A stretch of DNA of 64,000 nucleotides from Cucumis sativus (GCF_000004075.3 NC_026656.2:17742607-17806606); one strand, 5' to 3'. Positions 1 to 12,947 are shown, counted from the first letter of the stretch. Made by a program: numbers and translations. Notes: generated by a model from the sequence alone, not told the origin.

Positions 1-136
1 CATTTTGAATAACAACATAGTAAGATGTATTTACATTTCACATTCAATAATGATACGTATCATGACTTGATTGGTCAAAAATATATATATATATATAATA
101 CTAAGTGAGAATATTCATTATTTATATCCTCACTAC

Positions 137-162
137 TTGGAGTTGGAGTTGGAGTTGGAGTG
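137..162. repeat. Hexanucleotide microsatellite (TTGGAG)4
   Basis: Four uninterrupted copies of a TTGGAG unit followed by TG. It lies in non-coding DNA. Confidence 0.9.
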
Positions 163-904
163 TTAGACCAGTGTTGTGTATAGATAAGAATTTCTATTTT
201 TGTTCAAGACCGACCTCCATCATCTATTAAATGTTTCCCTATTTATGTATCTATGCATGAAATGATAGTATATCCATCCACATTTTCATTCACTAGTGGA
301 TCTTATCAATTTCTTCTTCTTCTTTCATCATTTTTCCCTCTTTTTTTTCTCCTCAATTCTAAAGCTCTCTACCACTTTCTTTTACGTAATTTTTGCTCCT
401 TAATTCCATTTCAAAATCAATAATGGAAAACATGATGATCCTATCTTTATATAAAACTCGTTAAAAGAGTCTTAATTAAACCAAATTTCTTGAGAACTGT
501 TTGATATATTTTAGTAGCAAAAGACGTAGTAATAGCATACAATATTAAAATGTAGAATGCTTGATCTTGACACTTGGTTTTACATGCTAGCTTTCTTTCT
601 GCATTTTCATTTATTTTGGTTCCATATGTTAATCCATCAATGTTCAATCAATCAATATATTTATTTATTGTTTTTTCTGCATAAATACAAAATTTCCTAA
701 TTATTTTTATTATTTAGAGAACAAATTATATTTGAAAATAAAATTAAATGATGATAAAAAAAAGTATATAAATTAAGATAGAATGATCAAGAGTGCGTTT
801 ACCATTCTTTTTTGTAAGCGTTTAAAAATACTAAATAATACGCTTTTAATTCTTTTTTTTTTCGTGACAAATTATGATTTCAATATTAGCCGTTGAATTT
901 TAAC

Positions 905-948
905 ACTCATTTTATATTAATTCCTAACTCATTTTATATTAATTCCTA
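905..948. repeat. Perfect tandem duplication of a 22-bp unit
   Basis: The unit beginning ACTCATTTTATATTAATT occurs at 905-926 and again, identical and head to tail, at 927-948. The identity suggests a recent slippage or unequal-repair event. Confidence 0.9.
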
Positions 949-3900
949 AATTTTAAGGATAAACATATAATAAAATTCCCAACCTTTTTAAGAACTAAAG
1001 TATATATATTTCGATAATGGGTTCCGTTTTTACCAAAAACAAATACTAACTAATTTTTTCAGATTATCATTAGAATGGGAATTTGCAATTTAAGTTCCCA
1101 TAGTTATATTATTAACAATTGATGTGACCTTAAAAAGTTAATTATATATATGTTTATGTATGTGTGTGTCTCATTTAGTTCGTGGCGTGACAAAAATTCC
1201 TTCAATTTTCTTTTCTCTTTCTTTTCATTTTGATGTACCATTTGATAGCTTATAAGTACACTCACATGTCTAACTTCAAACCGATGTATTTTTACTAATT
1301 TACTTCATTGATTAATGTTCCACTTAATTGATTAATATTCCAAGCTAACTATATTTTTAATTCATGCCACCTTTTGCTTTACATAATATCATCAATTGTA
1401 AAAGTTCTGTCACTAATTGAAATTGTAATTTTAGTTAAAAATCTAATACAAGTATTTAGAGTGAGAATTAAGTAAACCTACGAGTATTCGTGTTTGTATA
1501 TAGAGATAAACGATCATTAGAAACAACACATACTACCATAAAGTGGAATTAAAAAATATGTTTACTGTTTTCTAATAATCACATGACAGGCTAATTCGAA
1601 ATACTTAGTAAACTTTTTTCTCTCCTTATATATATACATTAGACGGTGTGTACAATTATATGAATTGCATTGTGACAGATGTTCTCGAATATGAACGAGA
1701 GTGCAGTGACAGGAAGGAGAAAAGAAAAGAGAGAAAAAGAAAAAGTATATTTGACAAAGAAAGGAAATGGGTAAGATGTAAAAGAGATAAGTTGGGAAAA
1801 AGGCAACAAGAGAAAGACACATATTACATACACATATTGGATATTCATCCTCATCCTCAATATCAAACTGTCGTTTTCAGAAGCAAAGAGCCAATAAAGA
1901 ACCCTAAAATTATAGCGTCTCAGAATGAAAAAGCTTTCCCACTTTTTCCCAACCCTCCAATAAATTACACCATTTGCATGGCATATGGCCCGACCACCAC
2001 CTTTTTTTCTCTATGCATTATATGAAACCTAACTATATTCTTATCACCATTATATTATTCTTTTTTCTTCCTCTCGATTCCATTTTTGTCATCTTATTTT
2101 GTATTAGTTCAATTGATACCTTATTTCTATAAACTTTGTATATTTTGTGCTATGCATGCTTTTCTTCAAGATAATAAAAGGGTTTCTCATGCCTTTACAC
2201 ACATACCTAATATATGGACTACTGTTTTTGTTTTATGGAGAGCTTATATCTCACAATGGTAGATTTCATTTATAAATTCTTTTTCTTTATCTATTAATCT
2301 ATTTGTGAGGAGAGACATTCTTTTTTTGAATGTTGTTCTTTTGTTGCACAAAGTAATAATTAATTTGTAAACAAACGAGCTTTTTTAATGGGAGATGAAG
2401 TAGGCGTGGCCTGCTGTAAACAAGGGCTGTCTCCTTGAAGATAAGTGACACAAAAAGTTGGAAAACAAATTATTAAAAATGGAAAATGTTGCTAAGAATG
2501 CTCCGAGAATCAAATGTTTTCGACTTAATTTACAATACAAATACAAAACTGTTTACGTTCCCGCGCAATTTTCAATCTAAATTCTCATTTTCACTATTTC
2601 ATTTTCGTTTCAATCTCAATTCTTTATGTATTCTAACCTCGTTTAGAGTATCAATAATCTTGATTACATTCTAGTTCAAATGAGAACGACAGTTGACAAC
2701 TCACATTAACAGAGGACGAAACATCAAAATTATAGTTAAAGCGTTTGGACTTTTATCTCGTCTTGTCCGAAAACAATATTTATTATTCTTTCTATATAAA
2801 AAAAGCGTTGGTGGAGGTCAGATCAGTCATTTCTGTCGGGAATTTTTTCACTTTAACTTTATAACTTGAGAACAGATAGAATTATTTGCGTTTGCCTCAC
2901 TTCCCCCTCCACTTTTCTTTCTCTGTTGCATCTATTTCAACACTTGTGCTCACCTACAAACGCCACATTTTCTATTATCATTTTTGTTGTGGATCTTCTC
3001 TTCGTTTCTCTTTTGGCTTCAATTATACTTTTCTTTGCCTTTTACAGTTTTCAACGTTCAATTTCTGTGGCTATAACATATACTTAAAGCTTATAGTTTT
3101 AAATGCACCCATCTGCTAATGCTCAACTCTAATTTGAATGGAAGATTATCTAGGAGGAGGTTTGAGGTGGTATCGTACTATTTGTTATTAGAGAAATGAT
3201 AGTTGGAAATGCAACCAAAATTTTGTATTAGCTAGATAAGAATAGAAAAACTATTTCCTTCGACCTAATTTTGAACTAAATAACATCTCAAAATAAATAA
3301 TAAAAAAGATATACAAAATGATATAGAAAAATATCTCTCAATACATATATGGAAATAAATTTCTTCATAGGAAGAACGTGGAGATATAAGTAATAACAAC
3401 TATTTCGTTCAATTGTATGAGACATTTTGAGTTAATAAAAGAGTGTTTATGTTTAAAATAGACAATATATTAAACTTAGGTATAAAAGGGTAGACTAAAA
3501 GACTATTTTTCGATTGAGCCAATTAGTTTAAGTTAAGTAAAAATATATTATTGTTCAACATATTCATTGATATTGATACAAAGACATATGTGTGTGTGAT
3601 AAGTACAAAGTTAAGAGAGGCTCGAACTCATTGGACCTATATTAATTTATCGGTAATATCGTATCATCGTAAAGATAGCTTGAAAGTGGTTATTTAAGCA
3701 TAATGATGGTTGAAACTTCTCTGTTGTTTGAATTTTTTGGTTTTTGTTTGTACCAAACTACCACTAACATATAGCAAATTCAAAATATCAACATTAGGCT
3801 TCAACGTTCATATGATGCCTTCCATTAACTCTAACATGACCTCACCTTTCTTCTTCTTCATATCTTATTCTTTCTTTCCCACTTTAAATCCATACCCCAC

Positions 3901-4459
3901 GTGCCTCTTCCCCCAATTATTTAACACTATTTTTTTCCTCCCCCTCTCCCTCATCTAAAGTACGAATGGGCCAACCAGGAGAGAATGCATTATCAAGAAT
4001 AAATTCAACATGTTCATTGCCTTCACTGCTCCCCTTCTCTCTCTGTCTCTCTCATATATATGGTCCAAAATTTTAAATATTATTGTCAAGTTAAGATTTA
4101 ATATATATGCTACAAGTTTTCATGACAATGAAGAATAAATCATGCATGTCTTATTATAGAATGTGAGGTCTCTATATATTTCCGTGACAGCTAGATAGTT
4201 GAACAATAATGAACGTTTAATTTATTGACTTTGATGGAAGGTGGGAAGTGGAAGAGGAAGAGGAAGAGGAAGAGAGGGAAGAAATGAAGAAAAGGGATAA
4301 AAATGGGGGCCTACAGAGAGAGGGGAGTGATATAGAATAGTGAATTTCCATTTAAAGCTTAGAATGTCTAATCAAAAAAGACAAATGCAAGTGTTGTTTG
4401 CCTTTCCTCCATTTTTTCTTCTCTCCACCGCCACTTGTACTCGTTAATTCATTTACAGA

Positions 4460-4585
4460 CATTAATGTTATCTTATTCTTTTCCTCCATTTTCAAACTTT
4501 TACTTCTCTTTCCTTTCTTTCCACTTTGGAATTTGGAAAACAAACCCCTTCAAAGTTATCTAATGGTCCCATAGTAGTCAAATAA
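4460..4585. repeat. Dispersed repeat R1, copy a
   Basis: About 125 bp that align with 6143-6270 after a few small indels. The best core is CACTTTGGAATTTGGAAAAC at 4521-4540, followed by a shared GGTCCCATAGTA. The two copies are in the same orientation about 1.68 kb apart. No terminal inverted repeats or target-site duplications are obvious. Confidence 0.75.
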
Positions 4586-5924
4586 AGAACAAGAAAATAT
4601 CAACACAATACGTTTATATTCTACACTAACAATGTCCACAGGTAGGAAAGAGCGTGCATAATTATTAGTAGACCGAAATATTAGAAAGTACGTACACAGA
4701 GTGAGACAATGAGATTACAATCTCATATGCCAATTCAAACTTCGACACTGATTTATGCATAGAATTACACACAACTTCTACTATACAAACTTCACTTTTC
4801 TTTCTCTTCTCTTTTTCTAAAGAAAATTGTTATCCACTGTTGTTGAGAAAATTGACTTATCATTTGGAATTTTGACTCCGAAAAAATCATCTATAGGTTG
4901 TTTTTAGATAGTTGTAACATTAGTCAAATTTCTGTTTTAGTATTTATCCGATTGATGATTTAAGAAACATTTAATAATTAATATATATATATATATAACA
5001 AACATATATGTGTGTACTATCAAAGATTGAAATTATTGTGAAATTTAAGTCGATTGACATTTTGTTAGATTGTGACATTGTTAAAGCTGAGTTAGGTAAT
5101 TTAAGTCGGTATGGGATTGAATTTTTTGTGTCATTTCATTAATTAATTGGTTTTTACTAATGTCGTAAGTTCAAATTTAAGTTGCTTCTTAATTTGGATA
5201 AGGTCAAATTTGAAAGTTGAAATTGAACTCATTTGGACAGAGATGATATGTAATCATATTACTTGTATATAAGAAACGTGAAGTGTAATTAAATTAAATT
5301 GAATAATCCCATGGGCATGACATCGAAACTAATGTTTGTATTCATATTTCAAACCTCAGTATAATAGTTAATAAGAATATATATTTGACATTTAATTGTT
5401 GAGTTGAAATTGTGACACAAATCAGAGTCAGACATGATAGAAGGCTCAACCATGAGGTACTGAAGAGCAGAGTTAAAGTGAAGAAAAAGATTCTCTCTAC
5501 TTTCTTTTTATTGTTGTTTTAGAAAGATGAGTTTGATGTTTAGGACAGTGACATCAATTATGTAAAATTTAAAATTTGACCTTTGATTATCTCACTTAAA
5601 ATAAATAAATAAATAACTTAGATGGAAGAGAATGAAAAAACAAATTTTATATTACTATCAGTATGCTTTATTTTAGAAACAAAAAGAGTTTTATTGGTAA
5701 AGATCTTTACGACCTTACCCACACCTTTCTATGTGTCGTTTTCTCTTACATTCTACATTTTTAACCGTTCTTTTCTAAAATATAAATTTAATAATATATC
5801 ATATATTACATTCTGCTATCGATCCTTAAATTAATTATATATTCTTACGATGAAAATGATATATATATATATAATAATTTTTTTTTAAAAAAATGTAAAT
5901 ATAGAAAAATCTATATACATTTTT

Positions 5925-6110
5925 GTTTACTATTTTTTATTGATTAATTTGAGAATTTTTAATCATTTCTTTTAGATTTGTTATGGATGGGTGTTCTTTT
6001 GTTTAAATTTTGTATTAAATACTATAGATATTTAGCATTTTTATATTTAAATTTAATAAAAAAGAATTGTTATTAATTATGTCTTATTAATAAACTTGCA
6101 AATTTAAAAT
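5925..6110. repeat. Dispersed repeat R2, copy a
   Basis: Roughly 185 bp resembling 8355-8545 in the same orientation. Shared blocks include TTTTAGA.TTGTTA, TTTGTATTAAATAC, TTTAG.ATTTTTATATTT and AATTTAATAA, in the same order and spacing. The element is AT-rich, so similarity was judged from block order rather than one long identity. Confidence 0.65.
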
Positions 6111-6142
6111 TAAATTTGAGGTGTCAATCTAACTAACTAAAA

Positions 6143-6270
6143 CATTAGTGTTATGTTATTTTTTTCCTATGATTTCAAACTTTGAGTTCTCTTCCTTCCT
6201 TTCTCACTTTGGAATTTGGAAAACAAACATCGTAAAAGTTTTCTAATATGGTCCCATAGTATTAAAATAA
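6143..6270. repeat. Dispersed repeat R1, copy b
   Basis: Partner of the copy at 4460-4585. It shares the CATTA.TGTTAT start, the CACTTTGGAATTTGGAAAAC core and the TCTAAT..GGTCCCATAGTA end. It begins about 30 bp after R2 copy a, so R1 and R2 may be parts of one older element. Confidence 0.75.
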
Positions 6271-7749
6271 TTTAGTAGTACCCTACGTCAGTGTTTACTA
6301 GATTTCTTCATTATTTGGTTATACTAAAGGGCCGTTTTAGAATTGTACATCTTCCATAATTTCAACTAATATAATATGTTGTCGACGTGGATGAAACTGA
6401 TATTCTAAAAAGAAGTAGATTAAAATATTAGAAAATACATCTACGAAACGATAGTGAAATTACACAAGGTTTGTATATATAGAAAAATTGACCGCATTTC
6501 ATTGATGATGATAGTTTATTATTAATAGATCATATTGTAAATAGTATTTTATGATTTTATTACCTTTGTAATTTTTTTAAATATTTGTGAACAAAATGTA
6601 TTTGGATTAGATGAATATATATCAGTGTTTTAATGAGGCAAATGCTAATATTATGGAATGTCCATAGTAAATGGATGAGGAAATATGATGAATGATTATA
6701 TAAAGGAAATATAATTAAGAATGAATTAGGGTTGTTAATTTGATTTAGGAGAAAATGGATTATTGTAAATGTAAAATGTAAAAAGAGAAAATATAGTTAG
6801 GGAAGGCGACAAGAAAGAAAGAAAGAAAGAGAGAAAGGGTTGAGTGTTAAAAATACACTACGATGGACCACTCTCTCTTCCCCTTCCTCTCTCATCATAT
6901 GACACGTGCCTTTACCTCCTTGTTTTTCAAATTTTACGGAGCCATTGTCAGATACCGCGTTTCCCTTCGTGGACCACCCCAAACCCTAATTCCCCAAACT
7001 AACTTCACTTCCTCGCTAATATTACTTTCATTATATTTACCCTCCTATTACTTTAAATAAGAGAAAAGTAGAATAGTACTAATCATAACTCCAGAATTAT
7101 GATCTAAATAATTCTAATCCTAATTCTAGAATAATAATAACTGCTAGAACAAACATACATGAAGTGGGCTATTTATTCATAGGATGAGATGTAAAGGCGT
7201 CATTTGAGTTTGGATGAAAAGGAAATTAAGAGAGAGAGAGGAGAGGAGAAAGTCAATGGGTAGGACGGTTGCGTGTGATTGGCATGAGCCATCTTGTTAA
7301 ACCATAGTGTGTCGGTGAAATATGTGAATATGCAAAACCATACACGCCTTCTCCTCTCTTTACATATTCCATACTTCTCATTAATATCACTGCCCAACAA
7401 ATTTATATTCTCTTTCACTTATTACTTTTACATTTTTCCAACTCTTCCTATTTTTATTTTACATTTTTCAACCCTTTGAATTTCAATTTATTAACTTACA
7501 AAACCTTCACCTAACTTAAAACTCCAATTCTCAATTTTCAAAACAAATTGATATGTTATCAACTACTACGATGTTAAAAGATATATTTAAAAGAGATAAA
7601 AACAAAAAAATTGATTTGTTTTTTTTTTATATTTAAATTTATAGAAAATGAAAAATTAATCCAAATTATGGCTAATACTCCACCTCACATCTATGGGCTT
7701 TAACTTTTAAGATGAATTGGTGATTCACATTCCACCCCACAAATTATGT

Positions 7750-7784
7750 AAGAGAAGAGAAGAGAAGAGAAGAGAAGAGAAGAT
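7750..7784. repeat. AGAGA pentanucleotide tract
   Basis: Repeats of AGAGA about 1.4 kb upstream of the ACC synthase start codon. Purine-rich GA tracts are frequent in plant promoters; a function here is not shown. Confidence 0.85.
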
Positions 7785-8354
7785 AGACAAAAGGAGTTAA
7801 TTGGTATGCCACCATGTGGTCTTATCAATCTACAACCCTCATATGGCAATTCAGTTGAGGTTTCACGAAAAAGGAAATTTTGGAAATAAGTTTTTTCCTT
7901 GGTTTTCTATATTATTAATGTCAGCCATAGCAATGCTTTTATACGCGAACAATCCCTATTTTGGGATAATAAAAGTTAAAGAGTGAATTTAAATATTGTA
8001 CCCATTTCGTGTGCAGTGTACATATGGTAGACACGGGATGAAAACAAACTATTTTCATACCCCTCATGATTCAGCTACAACTTGGCATCTGTGTTGTTAA
8101 CTAGTTTACTTTCTCACATTGACTCTTCTCTAACAAATTCAATGGGCATAACCATCAAAATTCATTTAAATCCATGCATAATAGCTATTACAATAACAAA
8201 TCTCAAGTCTCTATAACAGAGGTTAACAACTATGAAAATTAACTTCATTTATTTTGTTCCAATAATCCAACAATTCCAACCACTCACATCACTACTAATT
8301 TAAAAGGTTTAAACATTTTCTAGTTTTCCAAATTCGATTGGATTGAAGTTAATT

Positions 8355-8545
8355 CTTTTTACTATTCTTTTATTGTTTAAGTTGTGATTTTTTTGTAATT
8401 TCCTTTTAGACTTGTTAATGATTTGTGTTTTTGTTGAAAGTTTGTATTAAATACCCATACATGTTTAGTATTTTTATATTTGAATTTAATAAGATTTTGT
8501 TGTTATTATTATGTTTTATTGATAAGCTTCAAAATTTTAAACTAA
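8355..8545. repeat. Dispersed repeat R2, copy b
   Basis: Partner of 5925-6110 in the same orientation, about 2.4 kb apart. It lies about 0.5 kb before the ACC synthase TATA box, within likely promoter range. Confidence 0.65.
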
Positions 8546-9051
8546 AAAGAAAAATCGAAAAATAAATCCGACAATGAATCCAACTCCAACTTTAAGTGTC
8601 GGGTATAGATTTAGTTTAAGATTTTATGTGAGTATTTTGGTTGTTCCACGTTTGAATTTTCACTCGATTCAAAAATCACTATCAATCTAGCTCAACTCAA
8701 CCTAGCCGACGTACACTATTCGCCTTTAATTTTTTCTTCTCACTTTTCTTACTAGTCATCCTTCCTGGATTTGCATTTAAATCTTTTCTAATTTAGAGTT
8801 TGAAAAGTTGCTATCATATATCAACAGAATCATTTGACTTAGAGCATCCAAACATATAATATGTAGTCATGTCTTCGATTAAAGTATAGGAAATTATTAT
8901 TATAAAAAAATATCAATTACAGGAAAAAGACAGAGAAAAATAAAAGAGAGAGAATTAGCCAATAAAGTCACTACCAGTTGTGTTGTTTGTGATAAAAAAT
9001 AATTAAAAAAAAACTCTTTAATATCATGCACCCTACCCCTCTTCTCCTCAC

Positions 9052-9070
9052 TATATATATAGATATATAA
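9052..9070 (+). promoter_or_regulatory. Candidate TATA box of the ACC synthase gene
   Basis: A TATATATATAGATATATAA stretch lies 118-136 bp before the ATG. It follows a pyrimidine-rich CCCTACCCCTCTTCTCC segment and is followed by an A/C-rich leader. Position and composition fit a TATA box with a leader of about 90-100 nt. TA-rich DNA is common here, so this rests mainly on location. Confidence 0.6.
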
Positions 9071-9187
9071 ATGTCACTCTAAATTCCCCACACAAACACA
9101 CAAAGATTTCAATATCAATAGTCCTATACCAACCCTAAAATATATTCCTCTCCTATTATCTACCTACATATTACTGTACACTCACAT

Positions 9188-11049
9188 ATGATGGCATCCT
9201 TGTCTTCTAAAGCTAGCCATGATTCTCATGGACAAAATTCTTCCTACTTCTTTGGATTGCAAGAGTATGAGAAGGACCCTTATCACCCTATTCAAAACCC
9301 CTCGGGAATTATACAAATGGGTCTTGCCGAAAACAAGGTAATTCTTGAATGTAATTAAGTTGGACTACAACCATTATTGTTCCTTTTGTAGTTTAACTAC
9401 ACATGGTCGAATCATTTGTTATCAAATGACATTGTAGTCGGTTGAAATATATTGAGTAATTAAGTAAGAAAAAGATGTAAACGCGGATGCATCAAAGTAA
9501 AACCAAATAAAAATATGTTACGTAGCAATTAATTTATTTAATGAATTTTGTAAGGTTTAGTTAACGGTTTCTTTTATATATGCTTGTTATGATCACGATG
9601 ATTATGGATTATGGATTATGGTTTTGGAGGTAGAAAATTTGATTGTAACATGTGATATTTAAATGGGTTTTGCAGGTATGTCCTGACCTTTTGGATGAGT
9701 GGATGGAGAACAATCCAGATGCTTTGGGATTGAGAAGAAATGGAGTGTCTGAGTTTAGAGAATTAGCTCTATTTCAAGACTATCATGGCTTGCCAGCTTT
9801 TAAAAAGGTACCTAGCCTACAACCCTAGTTTTATTCATAAAGGGCTCTTCAAATTTTCTTTTTCTTTCTTTTTTATTTATTTGTTTACTATTGAAGTAAT
9901 ATAAATAATAAATAATAGGTGTTGGTTGAATCAATGGAAGAGATACGAGGAAACAAAATGAAATTTGAAAAGAACAAACTGGTGCTCACTGCTGGTGCAA
10001 CTGCTGCCAATGAAATCATAATATCCTGTCTTGCCGATCCCGGTGAAGCCTTCCTTGTTCCCACTCCTTACTATCCAGGGTATCTAAATTCAATCATCTT
10101 CCTATGTTTAAGTTTTCTCTCTTTCTTATCACTTGGTTTGTAAGAATATACGTATATATACTGCAGGTTTGACAGGGACTTAAAATGGCGAACTGGAGTG
10201 CAAATAATTCCAATTCATTGTTCGAGTTCAAACGGTTTTCGAATCACCGAAGTGTCGATGGAGGAAGCCATGGAGCAAGCCCAATCATTGAATTTACGAG
10301 TCAAAGGGATTATGATTACGAACCCATCTAACCCATTGGGCACCACATTGAGCCAGAAAGAGCTCAACTCAGTGGTGGATTTTGCTACAACCAACGCAAT
10401 CCACATCGTGAGCGACGAGATATATTCTGCCACAGTTTTTGAGCAACCGAATTTCCGAACTGTCATGGACCCGAACCTACAAAAACTCCCAATTTGGGAT
10501 CGAATCCACTTGGTGTACAGCTTGTCCAAAGATTTAGGCCTACCTGGGTTTCGTGTGGGCATGATTTATTCAAACGACCCAGCGGTAGTGGATGCGGCTA
10601 CTAAAATGTCGAGCTTTTGCTTAGTTTCTTCTCAAACACAGTATTTTGTGTCACAAATTGTAGGGGATGAAAATTTTCGAGGGAATTATATGCAGGAAAT
10701 GAAGCGGAGGATCCGGAAGAGGAGATTGATGTTGGAGTCGAGTCTTCGACAGGGCGGTGTTAGATGTCTGAAAGGAAATGCGGGGTTGTTTTGTTGGGTG
10801 GATATGAGGCATCTTTTGAAGTACCCGAGTTTCGAAGAGGAAATGGAGATTTGGAAGACGATTTTGTATGAGGTTGGGATTAATATCTCCCCCGGCTCAT
10901 CTTTTCATTGCTCTGAACCTGGTTGGTTCAGAATGTGCTTTGCTAATATGGAGGAGCACACTTTCAAGGAGGCCATGCATCGTCTTAAGGCCTTTCTCAA
11001 CTCTACCTCATCTCTCAACGGCCATGAACTCTCCCCCACTAACGTATAA
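9188..11049 (+). CDS. ACS: 1-aminocyclopropane-1-carboxylate synthase (ACC synthase)
   Basis: This PLP-dependent cytosolic enzyme converts S-adenosyl-methionine to ACC, the committed step of ethylene synthesis. Exons are 9188-9337, 9676-9807, 9919-10079 and 10167-11049, giving 441 residues. Visible family marks: the GLAEN box near residues 45-49, [12 protein letters not shown] ending at 94, [20 protein letters not shown]231 and Y234 in SDEIYS, the Schiff-base lysine K269 in [14 protein letters not shown], and R403 in WFRMCFA, which binds the substrate carboxylate in this family. The start is the first of two adjacent ATGs; both are in frame. The tail after the catalytic core is short and lacks the calcium-dependent-kinase and MAPK phosphorylation sites of long-tailed isoforms, so it looks like the short-tail (type III) class. 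The usual ENQ after GLA reads ENK here (K50). As I recall, the cucurbit ACS2/ACS7 sex gene places the matching Gly and Ala at 33 and 57. Here they are at 23 and 47, so this is probably another paralogue, possibly ACS11. Enzyme class is very sure; paralogue is not. Confidence 0.97.
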
Positions 11050-12900
11050 TATGTTATTGATGTAGTCCAATTGCAGGTAGAGGATTGAATCACAACTCAA
11101 TCAAATAATTATATTAGTTATGTTTTCTACTCTATATAATTTTGTACTATTAAGACGTTGTAATATAAATATAGATCGATCCACATAGAATCGATCAACT
11201 TTCATTCCAATTCACCTTCTTGTTGTAAACAAGGAGTTTGATGTATTATTGGTTTGGTTTGTAATAAATTTAACTAAAGCAGTAAATTGGAAATTTGGTT
11301 GGATTAAAATTTCAAAAAAATCACACAAATACCGATAGAGAAAATAATGTTAAGATTACTCTTGATTTCCTACTCAATCATTAGATTAATCATACACATT
11401 TTTGGCAATTCTATGAACATAATTTTAGCTGACTACATCTAGAAAGGCTAGAGAGCCGGGATGTCCAGTTAACCAAATTGATCTTTATGTTTAGAGGAAA
11501 ACCATCTCAAACATGCAAATCAATTAATCTGCATTTATTCCAATGATTATTGTTAAGTCAAACAATTAACTTGGAATTGCCTAGTTAAGTACTCCCCAAA
11601 TCAATGCTAATCAATCCCAATTATGTTAATCAAACTTATTAGATTATAATTGTCAAATCAATATACAAATCTAACTTAACTTGCGTTACTCGGCGATCTA
11701 AGATTTTAGCGACTATGGACTATATCCGGATCTATAGCAATAAATTACATATGCTTGATTACTTATCAATGTTTCTAAATACGCTCAATCGAATTCGATA
11801 AATAAGATGACGACAAGAATTTGATATATCATAAAATTAAAATGAAAAGATTTCTAATCTCATGAGTTTGCCAATCAAAATATAAACCTTAAATTTTGAA
11901 TCATATAAACATCGCACGAAAAACACATGCTTTTCTATCTTACGGTGTCGTGGTGCTAGCTAGTCCTCCTTTAAAAGTGATTCTATCCAATGTTATTTGT
12001 ATTAAATCTAATTAATTATACATAAGGGCATTTTATCAAGATTAAAAAGAATATATAATCGTTACATGAAAATATATACATTATACAGAATAAAACTATG
12101 ACATAAAATTAAACTCCTCCGAATGCATTTTGAAATCTTGTTAATATCTGTAATAGAATTAACATAGGCTTGGGCTTGGAGTCTTAAATGGGCTGGTACT
12201 ATCCACCTTAATGGGCTGCTTTGGTTTGATCACTTTAATTATGGGCCGTAGCTTCAGTTCTTTCAGGATCCTCTCCTTCTGAAAGTGCTCTTTAGCCTTC
12301 GACTTTTGAAAGAAAGTATATTAAAAAGGTTTTGACATAACTTTTCTTATTTTCATTTGCTACGTGGAGTTTGTGTTGTATATTATGTTTGATATGTCTC
12401 CACATTTGAAATTTGATTTATCAAAATTAAATTAAACAAATGAAACCATTTTTTCGTAATTTAGAGAACATGGACATGCTTAGTTTCTAATTTTAATTAA
12501 AAAAAAATTGCTAGTTTTCCCTTATTAGTATGTTCAAATAATAACATAATTGAGTTAGAGAAATTGAGAAGCAATTTTTAAAAATATAGCAAAATATTAT
12601 TGGTGATGTATTAATTGATGACTATAAAATTTTATTTAAAATGATTTATGTGGTTGATAAAAATTAATTGCAAATGAAAAAGTATATAGTCTCAGTTTCC
12701 CGACTTGTAATCACAAAGCTTCGTTGCGTTGATTTGATTCTACGACTTAGCCTCAAAACAATACTGAATTCCGTTTCGTCTTCGTCTCTTCTCCTTTGAT
12801 TTTCGATCAAACCCTTGTTAAATCTCAGAGGAAGCCATTGGAAGAGGGTGCACAATCAAATTCAGAGTAGGGTTTGTTTCTCAAGGCGGTGTCGGTAAGG
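11050..12900. other. Spacer between ACC synthase and J-protein genes
   Basis: It begins with the ACC synthase 3' untranslated region; an AATAAA at 11263-11268 is a plausible polyadenylation signal. The middle part is AT-rich with no coding signal. From about 12160 the composition becomes promoter-like for the next gene. The segment 12780-13023 looks like the transcribed leader of the J-protein gene. Confidence 0.6.
12165..12250 (+). promoter_or_regulatory. Cluster of site II-type (TGGGCY) motifs upstream of the J-protein gene
   Basis: The segment carries GGGCTTGG, ATGGGCTGG, AATGGGCTGC and ATGGGCCGT within 85 bp. TGGGCC/TGGGCT (site II) elements are typical of promoters of constitutively expressed plant genes and are bound by TCP factors. 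The cluster lies about 0.8 kb before the start codon, rather far for a core promoter. A 15-mer inside it, TACTATCCACCTTAA at 12197-12211, recurs at 39049-39063, so it may instead be repeat-derived. Confidence 0.45.
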
Positions 12901-12947
12901 GAGAAGAGCGGAATTGAAATACGAGGAGGGTGTGGGAACCCTAAACC

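Larger units (their letters stand above)
1..9045. other. AT-rich intergenic spacer upstream of ACC synthase
   Basis: I find no supportable gene here. Open frames are short, low-complexity and without recognisable domains. The longest, 125 codons on the plus strand at 1648-2025, is rich in Lys, Arg and Glu and comes from a purine-rich tract. The stretch holds poly-purine and poly-pyrimidine runs, TA microsatellites, a tandem 22-bp duplication and two pairs of diverged direct repeats listed separately. The part nearest 9 kb is likely to contain distal promoter elements of the ACC synthase gene, but none can be named with confidence. Confidence 0.6.

Noticed and set aside
1648..2025. 125-codon open frame on the plus strand
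   Set aside because: It arises from a purine-rich tract, its composition is Lys/Arg/Glu biased, the second half changes character abruptly, and there are no domains or splice partners.
3500..3540. CGATTGAGCCAATTAG, reminiscent of the start of miR171
   Set aside because: Only about nine bases match and no complementary arm was seen nearby.
10215..10562. 115-codon frame on the minus strand within ACS exon 4
   Set aside because: It is antisense to a fully explained coding exon and has no protein family signature of its own.
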